A stretch of 64,000 nucleotides of DNA. It comes from Microvirga ossetica. GTDB taxonomy: Bacteria; Pseudomonadota; Alphaproteobacteria; Rhizobiales; Beijerinckiaceae. The DNA is taken from assembly GCF_002741015.1 (NCBI RefSeq), contig NZ_CP016619.1:558001-622000 (forward strand), given 5' to 3'. Both the position numbers and the translations under genes were made by a program. This document shows positions 44,437-53,550 of this stretch, piece after piece. The notes under the pieces are model-generated. The model had not been told where the DNA came from and made no database searches. It saw only the letters and a list, made by a program, of their open reading frames with translations. The number at the start of each line of letters is the position of its first letter. Positions within the stretch are counted from its first letter, which is position 1.

Positions 44437-45279
44437 CGGCCTGTTATGACTTGAACCCTTTGCACCTGGAGGCGTTTTGCTCGTCCTGTCTGAGGAGGAG
44501 CCATGCTAACGGAAGCACAATGGGCCATGCTGGAGCCACTGGTGGAGCAATGCCGTCCCAAGGGCAAGACACCGCCACAGGATCTGCGTCGGACGTTCGA
44601 GGCCATTCTCTGGCGCCATGAGAACGGCGCCAAGTGGCGCGCCGTGCCGGCTGAATTGGGGCCGTGGTGGCGCGCCGCTCAGACCTTCATCCGCTGGGCC
44701 CGTCTGGGTGTCTGGGAGCGCCTGCTCAACCTGGTACAGAAGTGCGGCATCCAGCTCGGGATGACCTTCCTCGACGGCACCAGCGTGCGCGCGCATCAGA
44801 AGGCCGCCGGGGCTCGTCGAAAAGGGGCTCTCAAGCTCAACGAGACCATCGTGAAGCGCTTGGTCGGTCTCGTGGCGGCTATGGCACCAAGGCTTGCGTG
44901 ATCGCCGACGGGCTCGGACGCGCCATCGCGTTTCGCCTTGCACCCGGTCAGGCGCACGAGCTGCCTGACGCCATTCCGCTGCTTCACAGTTTGCCGAGTG
45001 TGCCCAGCTGGGTGGTGGCCGATCGCGGTTATTCAAGCCACAGCTTCCGCGAGCACATCTGGAGCATCGGTGCGAAGCCGGCGATCCCGGCTAAGTCCAA
45101 TGAGGCGCCGGTGGCCTGTCCGGACTGGATCTATAACAACCGCAATGTCGTCGAGCGGCTCTGGGCCAGGCTCAAAGAGTGGCGAGCCGTTGCAACCCGC
45201 TACGAGAAGACCGCACGATCCTTCATGGGCGTGCTCTGCCTCGCCGCAGCAATCGACTGGCTCAAGCGCTAACAGGCCG
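44437..45279 (+). mobile_element. IS5-family (IS427-like) element, copy 1, 843 bp
   Basis: Bounded by inverted ends starting CGGCCTGTTA on both sides and by TA at 44435-44436 and 45280-45281, the target duplication expected for the IS427 group. It interrupts the HlyD-type gene. A related copy on the other strand lies at about 47503-48340. Confidence 0.88.
44503..45272 (+). CDS. IS5/IS427-type transposase, two overlapping frames
   Basis: The first frame (44503-44901, MLTEAQWAMLEPLVEQCRPKG) encodes the DUF4096-like N-terminal domain and the first catalytic Asp (TFLDGTSVRAHQK). The second frame carries GGYGTKACVIADGLGRAI, VVADRGYSS (second Asp) and NNRNVVERLWARLKEW (Glu region) to 45272. The joint is CGA AAA GGG: a -1 slip on the A-run gives CG AAA AGG, as in programmed frameshifting of this IS group. 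The same arrangement occurs in copy 2, so it is normal rather than a mutation. Confidence 0.88.
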
Positions 45280-45578
45280 TAGTCATGCTCGTCCTCCTGA
45301 TCGGCCTGTTCATCCCGATGGGCTGGGGCGCACCCTCGGGTCCGGCGGCGGTGATCCGCAACTCGGTGCAGGTCGTCCCATCGGTGGCCGGAGAGGTCGT
45401 CGACGTACCGGTCGCGGCGAATACACCGGTCAAAGCGGGCGATGTTCTCTTCCGCATCGATCCGACCACATACCAGGCGCAGCATCCGTTTGACCCTCTT
45501 GAACTCGGAGGCAGACAATGGGCTGTGAAGGCCGCCCCGGTAAGGTCACTTACACCAGCTCCCGCGATGGAGGCGCCG

Positions 45579-45670
45579 ATGTCGCTGTCCCGAAGCTTCG
45601 CGGACCTCGCCGGGCATGTGGCGCACGCGACCGGCGAACCGATCACCTTCACCCTTTGCGTGGTGGTGGA
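45579..45670 (+). pseudogene. 5' fragment of a low-affinity iron permease-like gene
   Basis: GGAGG at 45569 precedes ATG 45579. The 30 residues MSLSRSFADLAGHVAHATGE to TLCVVV resemble the start of low-affinity iron permease family membrane proteins; then the sequence changes to unrelated codons. It lies directly after the HlyD fragment and before a convergent gene, so the segment is a deletion scar. Confidence 0.45.
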
Positions 45671-45679
45671 GTTGAAGTG

Positions 45680-46387
45680 TCAGCGCTGTTGGCGCACAAG
45701 GTAGTCCCGGGCCTGGTTGACCCGAGCCGCGAGATAAGTTGACCCGCCTTGGTCAGGATGGAGCTTCTTCATCAGCCTGCGATGAGCTTGATGGATCGCG
45801 TTGAGGTTTGCGCCTGGCTGAAGCCCCAAGATTTGATACGCCTCTGCGTCCGTCATTGCACCGGAACGAGCTTGGGCTCCCTTCGGGGTCTCCTGATCTT
45901 GAGCGCTTTGGCGCCAGTGCGGAAACCGTCGGTCAAGATAGGCCTCCAGAAGGCGCACTCCCTCTGGGTCATCGGTGCGGCATTCGGCTAACAGGAGCTG
46001 CAGGCTCGCTGCATCGAGCGAGTTGAGTTGCCGCCCTGCCCAAGGCCCAGCTAGCACAACCCCATCCATTTTACCCGTGTCGTGATCGAGGGTCATCTCG
46101 ATCAGGAGCGATCGCACCCGCGAGATCCGGCCACGGCTCTGCTGCGGTCGCCCACCGAAGTTTGGAAGCCTTAAGCCACCCCATCCGAGAAGCCAGGCTC
46201 CCACGCCTGCCAGCGCGAGGGCGATGTCAATCCGCCCGCGCACCCCAAGCAGCACCGCAATGACGAGGGCCAGAACACCGCCAATCACCCGGCCGGCTGT
46301 CGCCAGCGCGGCGGTGTTGGCATACGCAAATGAGTTCACGAGCCCCCATATGAGAGCAACAGCCACAAGACCGTAGAGCAACTCCAT
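45680..46387 (-). CDS. Membrane-anchored DnaJ-domain protein
   Basis: 235 residues. Two N-terminal hydrophobic helices (about 3-22 and 33-50, possibly a third to 68) precede a cytoplasmic linker. The C-terminal J-domain (about 180-233) has the HPD triad in LMKKLHPDQGGSTYLAARVNQARDYL. The J-domain at the C-terminus after a membrane anchor resembles DjlA-like and TIM14-like co-chaperones of DnaK. Its ATG overlaps the stop of the VWA gene (TAATG), so the pair is translationally coupled. Confidence 0.85.
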   Translation of the reverse strand: MELLYGLVAVALIWGLVNSFAYANTAALATAGRVIGGVLALVIAVLLGVRGRIDIALALAGVGAWLLGWGGLRLPNFGGRPQQSRGRISRVRSLLIEMTLDHDTGKMDGVVLAGPWAGRQLNSLDAASLQLLLAECRTDDPEGVRLLEAYLDRRFPHWRQSAQDQETPKGAQARSGAMTDAEAYQILGLQPGANLNAIHQAHRRLMKKLHPDQGGSTYLAARVNQARDYLVRQQR

Positions 46388-47112
46388 TATGAGCGCCCGG
46401 TCAATGAAGTGAGGAGAGCACGGGCTTGTGGGCTGCCATGAGCGAGGCGGGTGAGCCCCTCAACTCCATTCGTTGCATAGGTGGCCGCGGCCCGCAGCAG
46501 CTCGGCCAGAGCCTGCGATGCCCTCGTGTCAAAGCGAGCATAGGCACCGCCGGTCAGGCGCGCGATTTCCTGAAAAGCTCGGGCCGCATCAGGATCATGG
46601 CCCTCATGGAACAGGAACGCCTTGACTCCAAGGAGGCCGAGCTCACCCGCGAGGGCACAGAGATCGTCGATCGGCTCCTCCATGGCGTCCCCGACATAGA
46701 CGAGCACCTTCAGCGGTGCTTGGCTCGCCTCATTCCGGACGTGACGGAGCACCCGGCTGATCTGGGTTTGGCCACCCTGGCAGCTGATCTTTGTCATAAG
46801 GTCGGTCAGCGCCCGTGGATCGGCGACCCAGCGCGAGGAGCGGCATTCCCCGAAGCCCCGGAAATAGACAAGCTGAACTAAGAGCCCGCCAGCCTGGGTA
46901 GCCGCGGCGAACATCTCGCCCTGGACCTGGCAGGCGAGATCCCAGGTGGGTTGCCGGCTCATGGTGGCATCGAGGGCGAAGACAAGCCGTGCCCGAGGCG
47001 CACCACTCTGTAGAGCGCCGAGCCGCTTCGCTTCATCCAGGAATGAGTCGATCGTCCGACCTGAACTGGTGACGGCAGACGAAGAGCGGGTGAGATCCTT
47101 CCTCTCTGGCAT
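46387..47112 (-). CDS. VWA-domain protein
   Basis: 241 residues. A von Willebrand A-like fold runs from RARLVFALDATMSRQPTWDLA (MIDAS-type DxTxS, about 44) through GGQTQISRVLRHVRNEA to VLVYVGDAMEEPIDDL. No signal peptide is present, so it is cytoplasmic. ATG 47112 follows GAGGGATCGACA; a longer reading to 47244 lacks a ribosome site. It is coupled to the downstream J-domain protein, suggesting a joint role in protein assembly or stress. Confidence 0.8.
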   Translation of the reverse strand: MPERKDLTRSSSAVTSSGRTIDSFLDEAKRLGALQSGAPRARLVFALDATMSRQPTWDLACQVQGEMFAAATQAGGLLVQLVYFRGFGECRSSRWVADPRALTDLMTKISCQGGQTQISRVLRHVRNEASQAPLKVLVYVGDAMEEPIDDLCALAGELGLLGVKAFLFHEGHDPDAARAFQEIARLTGGAYARFDTRASQALAELLRAAATYATNGVEGLTRLAHGSPQARALLTSLTGRS

Positions 47113-47500
47113 TGTCGATCCCTCAGCCAGTGATGTGGGTGCCCGATGGATGCTTGTAAATCCCGCGTCTGGCGGAACCGAGCAGTGTGATTTAGGGCTT
47201 GGCTCACTGGCTTGACTGCCGGGAGGTTCTGCTCGGTCTTTCATTTTGCGCCTCCGCAGGAGGGCTGCTTATCGATCCCGGCACGCCAGAAGCGAAGCTC
47301 AGTAACCCCACGCGTTGGGCATGAGCCTCGAGAACAGCGAGCGTGCAATACCTGGATGCTCAAGAACGTCAGAGCCACCAAGATTCACCTGTCACAGGAT
47401 TGCATCTTGTAGAAGGCTTTCCATTCTTGATCTCGGTCGGACCGAGGCTCCTGCTGCGAAGGGCAAGGCGTTTCACCGCTACACGGATCCAAGGCCACAC
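47113..47500. other. Intergenic stretch, no gene recognised
   Basis: About 390 bases between the VWA gene and the second IS copy. No supported ORF, repeat or hairpin was noticed. Confidence 0.4.
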
Positions 47501-47502
47501 TA

Positions 47503-48340
47503 GGGCCTGTTAGGTCTTGAGCCAGTCGAAGGCAGCGGCCAGACAGAGAATGCCCATGAAGGATGATGCGGTCTTCTCGTAGCGGGTTGCAACGGCTCGC
47601 CACTCCTTGAGCCGGGCCCACAGACGCTCGACGACATTGCGATTGTTATAGATCCAATCTGGACAAGCGACCGGCGCCTCGTGCCGCTGCGGCGGGATGG
47701 CCGGTCGGGCACCCATGCTCCAGACATGCTCACGAAATGCATGGCTAGTGTAGCCGCGATCGGCCACCACCCAAGTCGGCACGCCTGGTAGCTGCTCCAG
47801 CGGAACGGCTTGCGGCAACTCGTGCGCTTGGCCTGGCGCGATCCGAAATGCGACGGCGCGTCCGAGACTGTCGGCGATCACGCAAGCCTTGGTGCCATAG
47901 CCGCCACGAGACCGACCAAGCGCTTCACGATCGTCTCGTTGAGCTTGAGAGCCCCTTTTCGGCGTGCGCCGGCAGCCTTCTGATGCGCGCGCACGCTGGT
48001 GCCGTCGAGGAACGTCATGCCAAGCTGGATTCCGTGCTGTTGCACCAGGTTGAGCAGGCGCTCCCAGACACCCAGACGCGCCCAGCGGATGAAGGTCTGA
48101 GCGGCCCGCCACCAGGGCCCCAGTTCAGCGGGGACAGAGCGCCACTTCGCGCCGTTCTCATGACGCCAGAGGATCGCTTCCATTGTGGGACGCAGATCCT
48201 GCGGTGGTGTCTTGCCCTTGGGACGGCACTGCTCCACCAGCGGCTCCAGCATGGCCCATTGTGCATCCGTCAGCATAGCTCCTCCTCAAACAGGACGAGC
48301 AAAACGCTCCAAGACACTATGAGTCTAAATCTAACTAACG
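47503..48340 (-). mobile_element. IS5-family (IS427-like) element, copy 2
   Basis: The left end GGGCCTGTTAGGTCTTGAGCC follows TA at 47501-47502 and matches the corresponding end of copy 1. The right end is less conserved (GGCGTTAGTTAGATTTAGAC read inward), so the border near 48340 is approximate and no clear TA duplication was seen there. The two copies are clearly diverged relatives, not a recent duplicate pair. Confidence 0.7.
47510..48276 (-). CDS. IS5/IS427-type transposase, two overlapping frames (copy 2)
   Basis: First frame 48276-47878 (MLTDAQWAMLEPLVEQCRPKG, TFLDGTSVRAHQK); second frame to 47510 with GGYGTKACVIADSLGRAV, VVADRGYTSHAF and NNRNVVERLWARLKEW. The same CGAAAAGG slip site joins them. 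Both frames are open, so the gene may be active. Confidence 0.85.
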
Positions 48341-48432
48341 CCGAGGTCTGAGAGCGCATATACTGAGACGATTAGCTTTGGGTGCATCCCGCCAGAAAGG
48401 GGCCCGCGCGAGCCACCCGATGGAGGTGGATC

Positions 48433-51165
48433 ATGCCGTGGAGACGCACAGCCGTCGCGGCAGCTGCCATAGTGGCCTGCCTGACCATCTTGAATTTTAT
48501 TATAGACTTCGTGGTCGACTGGACCTGGTTTGGGGCCATCGGCTACCGTGACGTCTTTTGGACGGTCTTCAGCACCAGAGCCTTATTGTTCCTGACGGTC
48601 TTTGCGGCCACCACGATCATCCTCTGGGCGAATGGCTGGCTCGCATCCCGCCTTGCGAAGCCAGGGATCGGGCGCTTCCTTGAACTGGCGGGAGCCACTG
48701 TGCGCCCGCCATTGTCGGCTAATGTGCCGGACGTTGTGCGTAGACGTCTCCCTCTTTTCGTCGCGGGTGCAGCCGCCTTCCTCGGAGGGCTGCTGGCCGC
48801 AGCAGAGATGACCAACTGGGACGTTCTATTAAGGTTTCTCTATCAGGTTCCCTACGGCCAACGTGACCCGATCTTTGGCAACGACATTGGCTTCTATCTC
48901 TTCTCACTCCCGGCCTATATCGCCCTCAAGAATTGGATGCTGCTGACGGTTAGCCTGAGCGTTCTCAGTGCCGGAACCGTCTATTGGGTGTGTGGCCACA
49001 TCGAACTCGACGGCCAGCGTCGGAGGATATCCCAGACTGCGATCGCCCATGGCTCCGCTTTGCTCGGCGTCTTCTTCGCTGTGAAAGCGTGGTCTTATGG
49101 GCTAGACCGCTATCTCCTGCTGTATGGCGACAATGGCGTCGTGGTTGGTGCCAGCTACACGGATGTGCACGTTGAGCTGCCGGTCCTCTGGCTGCTGATC
49201 GGGCTTGCGGTCATTGCCGCGATTGTGTCGTGGGCCAATCTGTGGGTCCGCACTTACAAGCTTCCTCTTGCTGCGACGGCACTGGTCTTCGGGAGTGCCT
49301 TCGTCCTGGCTGAGGTGTTTCCTGTCCTGTTCGAGCGCCTGTTCGTGAAACCCAACGAGTTGGAGCTGGAGAGGCCCTACATCCAGCAGAACATCACGCT
49401 GACCCGACAGGCCTATAACCTTCATCAAATGGCGACCAGAGCCTTCCCGGTCGAGCAGAGCCTCACGTCCGCCTCGCTCCAGGCCAATCAGGCGACCATC
49501 GACAATATCCGGTTGTGGGATGAGCCGCCGCTGATGGCCACCTATCGTCAACTGCAGGAAATCCGCACCTACTACAGGTTCGGGGACGTTGATGTCGATC
49601 GTTACTGGCTTGACGGCGCATACCGGCAGGTGATGCTGTCGGCTCGTGAACTCGCGTCCACGCTCCTCCCGTCCAATGCTCAGACCTGGGTCAACCGCCA
49701 TGTGCTATTTACGCATGGGAATGGTGTGATCATGAGCCCGGTCACCCACAAAAGTGCCGAAGGGCTGCCGGTCTTCTATCTCAGCGACATTCCGCCCGTG
49801 GCGACCGGGGGGCCTCCTGTTCGCGAGCCCCGTATCTATTACGGCGAGCTGACCGACACCTACGTCCTCGTCAAGGGGAGCACACCGGAGTTCGATTACC
49901 CCAAGGGCAAAGACAATGTCTATGCGCCGTACGGGGGCCTTGGTGGGGTCTCCGTGGGCAGTGCTGCCCGAAGGGCGCTGTTTGCCTGGTATTTCAACGA
50001 TCCCAACATCCTGATCAGCAGCTACGTCACTGCCGAGAGCCGGATCATGTTCCGACGGACCATCAAAGAGCGCGTGGAGACGATTGCTCCATTTCTTCAC
50101 CTCGACCACAACCCCTACCTCGTCGTCAGCGAGGGCCGCCTGTTTTGGGTGCAGGATGCCTACACGACGAGCGATTACTTCCCATACGCCGTCCCTTACG
50201 ACGAAGCGGGAGGGCTCAATTACATTCGCAACTCGGTTAAGATCACCGTTGATGCCTACAATGGCACTGTCGATTTGTACCTGGCGGATCCGTCCGACCC
50301 GATTGCCGCGACCTACGCGCACATCTTTCCAGGTTTGCTCAAGGCCTTTGCGGCCATGCCGCAGGATTTGCAGCGGCATATGCGCTACCCGGAGGATCTC
50401 TTCCTCATCCAGGCGCACACGTACGCGGCGTACCACATGGAAGCCCCCGAGGTATTTTATAATCGGGAGGATCTCTGGCAGTTTCCCCGCCAGCCCGCGG
50501 ACAGTGGTACTGCCATGATGACGCCCTATTACATGATCATGCGCCTGCCGGGCGAGCACCAGGCCGAGAACATCCTGATGCTCCCAATGGTGCCGAGCCA
50601 GCGCGAGAACATGATCGCCTGGCTGGCAGCCCGGTGCGATCCGCCCCATTACGGTGAGATGATCGTCTACGAGTTTCCCAAGGACAAGCTTGTCTATGGT
50701 CCGTTCCAGATCGAAGCTCGCATCAATCAGAATACGGCGATCTCGCAGCAACTCTCCCTCTGGAACCAGTTGGGCTCGCGAGTCATCCGCGGGAACCTGC
50801 ACGTGATCCCCATCGAGCACTCCCTCTTATACGTGTCACCCTTGTATCTGCGCGCGTCGACGGGACAGATCCCGGAGCTCAAGCGCGTGATCGCCGCCTA
50901 TGGCGACCAAGTCGTCATGGAGGAAACGCTCGCTCAGGCCCTGGCGGCTTTGTTCACGGAACCACTGCACGCCTCGGAGCAAGCAGGGGTGCCATCCCGA
51001 GGCTTGATGGCACCCCCGGAAGCCGACCGAGCCCGGGAGGCTCTCCGCCACTACCGACAGGCAATGGAGCGGCTGAAGGCGGGAGACTGGCAGGGCTTTG
51101 GAGCGGAATTGGATCAGCTGCGAACGGTCCTTGAGCGCTCCAGTGAAGTCCCCGGTGACCGCTAG
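48433..51165 (+). CDS. UPF0182 family membrane protein
   Basis: 910 residues, the usual length of the UPF0182 family (COG1615), whose role is unknown. The N-terminal third holds about seven transmembrane helices (first: AAAAIVACLTILNFIIDFVV; others near 45-65, 100-125, 155-175, 205-225, 250-270 and 280-305). The rest is a large extracytoplasmic domain with RPYIQQNITLTRQAYNL, EIRTYYRFGDVDVDRYW, YGELTDTYVLVKGSTPEFDYP and NEY-like blocks typical of the family. GGAGGTGGATC precedes ATG 48433. It is a single gene between an IS copy and a non-coding region. Confidence 0.93.
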   Translation: MPWRRTAVAAAAIVACLTILNFIIDFVVDWTWFGAIGYRDVFWTVFSTRALLFLTVFAATTIILWANGWLASRLAKPGIGRFLELAGATVRPPLSANVPDVVRRRLPLFVAGAAAFLGGLLAAAEMTNWDVLLRFLYQVPYGQRDPIFGNDIGFYLFSLPAYIALKNWMLLTVSLSVLSAGTVYWVCGHIELDGQRRRISQTAIAHGSALLGVFFAVKAWSYGLDRYLLLYGDNGVVVGASYTDVHVELPVLWLLIGLAVIAAIVSWANLWVRTYKLPLAATALVFGSAFVLAEVFPVLFERLFVKPNELELERPYIQQNITLTRQAYNLHQMATRAFPVEQSLTSASLQANQATIDNIRLWDEPPLMATYRQLQEIRTYYRFGDVDVDRYWLDGAYRQVMLSARELASTLLPSNAQTWVNRHVLFTHGNGVIMSPVTHKSAEGLPVFYLSDIPPVATGGPPVREPRIYYGELTDTYVLVKGSTPEFDYPKGKDNVYAPYGGLGGVSVGSAARRALFAWYFNDPNILISSYVTAESRIMFRRTIKERVETIAPFLHLDHNPYLVVSEGRLFWVQDAYTTSDYFPYAVPYDEAGGLNYIRNSVKITVDAYNGTVDLYLADPSDPIAATYAHIFPGLLKAFAAMPQDLQRHMRYPEDLFLIQAHTYAAYHMEAPEVFYNREDLWQFPRQPADSGTAMMTPYYMIMRLPGEHQAENILMLPMVPSQRENMIAWLAARCDPPHYGEMIVYEFPKDKLVYGPFQIEARINQNTAISQQLSLWNQLGSRVIRGNLHVIPIEHSLLYVSPLYLRASTGQIPELKRVIAAYGDQVVMEETLAQALAALFTEPLHASEQAGVPSRGLMAPPEADRAREALRHYRQAMERLKAGDWQGFGAELDQLRTVLERSSEVPGDR

Positions 51166-51564
51166 AGGGTCGATGCGGCCACGGCTGGCGGAGCAGCCCC
51201 TCACCCGCGGCGTTGCAGGAGGGTGGAAGGTGCTGACCAGTTCGCATAGGGCGTTACAGCTTTTACTTGCCGCTTTGGCCCAGTACGCCTACACGCGTGT
51301 CGGCCCACACCCCGCGTTGTCAAGCGGGAGTAGACGAACCAGAACTGGCCGGGCTATCCAGCGCAGCGACCTGACCGTTTGGCTGGTTACGCTGCAAGCT
51401 GCGATGAAGGTCGTTGACGCACTTCGTCACGTCCCTTCGAAGTCGGCTCGCTCTTCGGAGAGAATGATATGCACGTTTCCTTGTCGGCGCAGACGCATTG
51501 CCAAAAACAGTCGGGGCACGATCCTCGCGCTTGCCCTGCAGAGGGGATTACAGCTGCAAGCCAA
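51166..51564. other. Intergenic stretch, no gene recognised
   Basis: About 400 bases between convergent genes. ORFs here lack family similarity and initiation signals. Confidence 0.4.
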
Positions 51565-51888
51565 TCAATGTTCGAGTGACTTCAGGTAGTCGATGATGTC
51601 GTCGACGTCGCGCGCATCGAACTGGAACTCGGGCTTGCCGGGATGACCTGTAATGAGACCTTCAGCGAGCGCCTCCGCGAGATTCTCGACGGGATAACGT
51701 TTGTGCACATCCCTGAGAGGAGGCGCACTCTTCAAAGGACTGGCATCGAAACGCCCGACAGCGTGGCAGGCCGCGCAGGCCGCCTCAACCAAGGTATGAC
51801 CGCGGCTGACGCTTGGATTTTGCAAGTCTGCGACAGGCGTGAGCTGAACCGCTATTAAGAACGGCAAAGCCGTTAATCGTATTGGCAT
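51565..51888 (-). CDS. Small exported cytochrome c lacking the usual distal methionine
   Basis: 107 residues, with a signal peptide (MPIRLTALPFLIAVQLTPVA). A haem-attachment site CAACH lies at 38-42 and a C-terminal helix DDIIDYLKSLEH is typical of class I cytochromes c. The conserved GHPxMPEF segment, whose Met is normally the sixth haem ligand, reads GHPGKPEF; there is no methionine after residue 1. A single T-to-A change would explain it. Lysine ligation or a five-coordinate haem are possible. No redox partner is adjacent. Confidence 0.82.
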   Translation of the reverse strand: MPIRLTALPFLIAVQLTPVADLQNPSVSRGHTLVEAACAACHAVGRFDASPLKSAPPLRDVHKRYPVENLAEALAEGLITGHPGKPEFQFDARDVDDIIDYLKSLEH

Positions 51889-52331
51889 GGCGCTGTGAAA
51901 TCTGCGCGTTTCCGGTGCTCAAAGAAGCGTCGTGTATCCCACGCGCGTTCTTGCGAAGACCTCCTGGGGCTGATCGTAGGCGTATCAGGAGCAAAGGGGT
52001 AGCGCGCTTCCTCAGCCGCTCATTGCGCTAGCCATGGTCTCGGAGCCTTGTGGGAACGATGAGCCAAGTTCGGATAGCGCAGGAGCCGTCCCTTGCGGAA
52101 TTGATGCCCCAGCCGGAGGGGCAAATTCCCTCTTGGATGTTGCGGGGCATGATCCGCTCGGGCGGCAGGAACACGAGGCACATCCGCTGCTGGATTATGC
52201 TGTCACCCTGCCGCATTCCCCAGCTCGCCCGTTGCGTCATGCCGCCCACTCTCTTCCGTCAAAGTGTCCTGGAACGACTGGCCGCCCCCCGGGTTGGCTT
52301 TGTGAGCATTCGCAGTCTCGGGAGGTTTCCC
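51889..52331. other. Intergenic stretch upstream of the DUF2267 gene
   Basis: About 440 bases between divergent genes. Open frames exist but have no recognisable product. GGAGG at 52321-52325 is the ribosome site of the next gene. Confidence 0.4.
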
Positions 52332-52838
52332 ATGAGCGCGACTGGTCTCGACGTCTTCGACAAGACACTGCAAACCACCAACATCTGGCTTGACGAGCTG
52401 ATGGCTGAGATCGGCCCCGACCGGCAGGTCGCCTGGCACGTCCTCGGCACCGTCCTGCGCGCCGTGCGCGACCGCGTCCCGCTGGAGCTTGCCGTTCATC
52501 TCGGCTCGCAACTGCCGCTCCTGGTGCGCGGCATCTACTATGACCAGTGGCATGCGCCCGGCCACATGGACGACAAGCCCCGCTCGCTCGACGAGTTCGT
52601 GAAGTCGATCGGCGAGCAACTGGCTCACACCCGGCCAGTTGATCCCTGCGAGGCGACCCAAGCCGTGTTCCGGATCCTGTCGCGCCATTTGACCCCGGGG
52701 CAGATCGAGAAGGTCAAGCACGCGCTCCCAGGCGAGGTGCAGGCCATCTGGATCGAGGTCACACCCGACACACAGGTTGAGGTGGAGTGGGCCATCACAC
52801 GGGGTGACGATGCCGCGACGGCCGGCGGGCGCGCCTGA
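52332..52838 (+). CDS. DUF2267 family protein
   Basis: 168 residues, soluble. The family hallmark is a repeated helical unit: TTNIWLDELMAEIGPDRQVAWHVLGTVLRAVRDRVPLELAVHLGSQLPLLVRGIYYDQW, then DEFVKSIGEQLAH and AVFRILSRHLTPGQIEKVKHALP. Function is unknown; members cluster with stress and CBS-domain genes, as here. GGAGG lies six bases before the ATG. The C-terminal DAATAGGRA tail is variable. Confidence 0.88.
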   Translation: MSATGLDVFDKTLQTTNIWLDELMAEIGPDRQVAWHVLGTVLRAVRDRVPLELAVHLGSQLPLLVRGIYYDQWHAPGHMDDKPRSLDEFVKSIGEQLAHTRPVDPCEATQAVFRILSRHLTPGQIEKVKHALPGEVQAIWIEVTPDTQVEVEWAITRGDDAATAGGRA

Positions 52839-52970
52839 GGGCGGTCCGCACCTCGTGGTGTGCGGGACGCGAGGGAATGGTAGCCCTCGCCCTAGCCGCA
52901 GCGGGCCCTGTCCGGGAGTGATGATCCTGCTGCGGATCAAGCAACTGCAACCCGATTGATGGAGGTAGAT

Positions 52971-53417
52971 ATGCGTGTAGCTGAAGTCATGACACGGGAT
53001 GTGCGGCTGATCGAACCAAACCAGACCATCCGGGATGCTGCCCGTCTGATGGCTGAGATGGACGCCGGCATCATGCCGGTGCGCGAGAGCGATCGCCTCG
53101 TCGGCATGATTACCGACCGGGACATCGCCGTGCGGGCTGTGGCTCAGGGCAGGGGACCCGACACCGCTGTCCGGGAGGTGATGACGGACGAGGTCAAGTA
53201 CTGCTACGAGGATGACGACACCAACGATGTGGCCCGCAACATGGCTGATATCCAGGTGCGGCGCCTGCCGGTGCTCACCCGCGAGAAGCGCCTGGTCGGC
53301 ATCATCTCGCTCGGCGACATGGCCCTGTCGGATAAATCCGGCCGGGCCGGCGAGGCGGTGGCCGGCATCTCGCAGCTGGGTGGCCAGCACAGCCAGACCG
53401 GCGGACCGCGCACGTGA
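52971..53417 (+). CDS. Tandem CBS-domain protein
   Basis: 148 residues made of two CBS motifs: about 4-60 (MTRDVRLIEPNQTIRDAARLMAE, VRESDRLVGMITDRDIAVRAV) and about 70-127 (MTDEVKYCYEDDDTNDVARNM, VLTREKRLVGIISLGDMAL). Such stand-alone pairs bind adenosine nucleotides and act as energy or stress sensors. TGGAGG lies before ATG 52971. It is the second gene of a probable stress-related run; a hairpin follows. Confidence 0.9.
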   Translation: MRVAEVMTRDVRLIEPNQTIRDAARLMAEMDAGIMPVRESDRLVGMITDRDIAVRAVAQGRGPDTAVREVMTDEVKYCYEDDDTNDVARNMADIQVRRLPVLTREKRLVGIISLGDMALSDKSGRAGEAVAGISQLGGQHSQTGGPRT

Positions 53418-53427
53418 GTTGGTACGC

Positions 53428-53456
53428 GGGGAGGGGCCGTTACAGAGCCCCTCCCC
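53428..53456 (+). terminator. Strong GC hairpin after the CBS gene
   Basis: GGGGAGGGGC (53428-53437) and GCCCCTCCCC (53447-53456), a perfect 10-bp stem starting 11 bases after the stop codon. There is no U-tract. Confidence 0.65.
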
Positions 53457-53550
53457 GGTGATCCGATGACGCCCGAGGGACAGGCGGGCTTAGGACAGGG
53501 CCGTCCGGCGTCTTGTCCTCGACGCGTCCGTGCGGCCCGGGAGGCGCTCA

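Larger units (their letters stand above)
44335..45485 (+). pseudogene. HlyD-type membrane-fusion protein gene split by an IS5-type element and 3'-truncated
   Basis: The first part reads MIVVLLNAYIAILALFVWLR to LSPIL. The second resumes after the IS with VMLVLLIGLFIPMGWGAPSG and the biotinyl-lipoyl-like start VVPSVAGEVVDVPVAANTPVKAGDVLFRIDP. Removing the IS and one TA restores one continuous frame across the joint. Homology stops at about 45480 (TTYQAQ), so the rest (about 200 residues) was lost in a second event. Not functional as a fusion protein. Confidence 0.85.

Noticed and set aside
44503..45272. Frameshift mutation in the IS5-type transposase
   Set aside because: The same frame change at the same A-run is present in the second copy, consistent with programmed frameshifting.
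49705..50820. 371-codon minus-strand ORF
   Set aside because: Antisense to the conserved extracytoplasmic domain of UPF0182.
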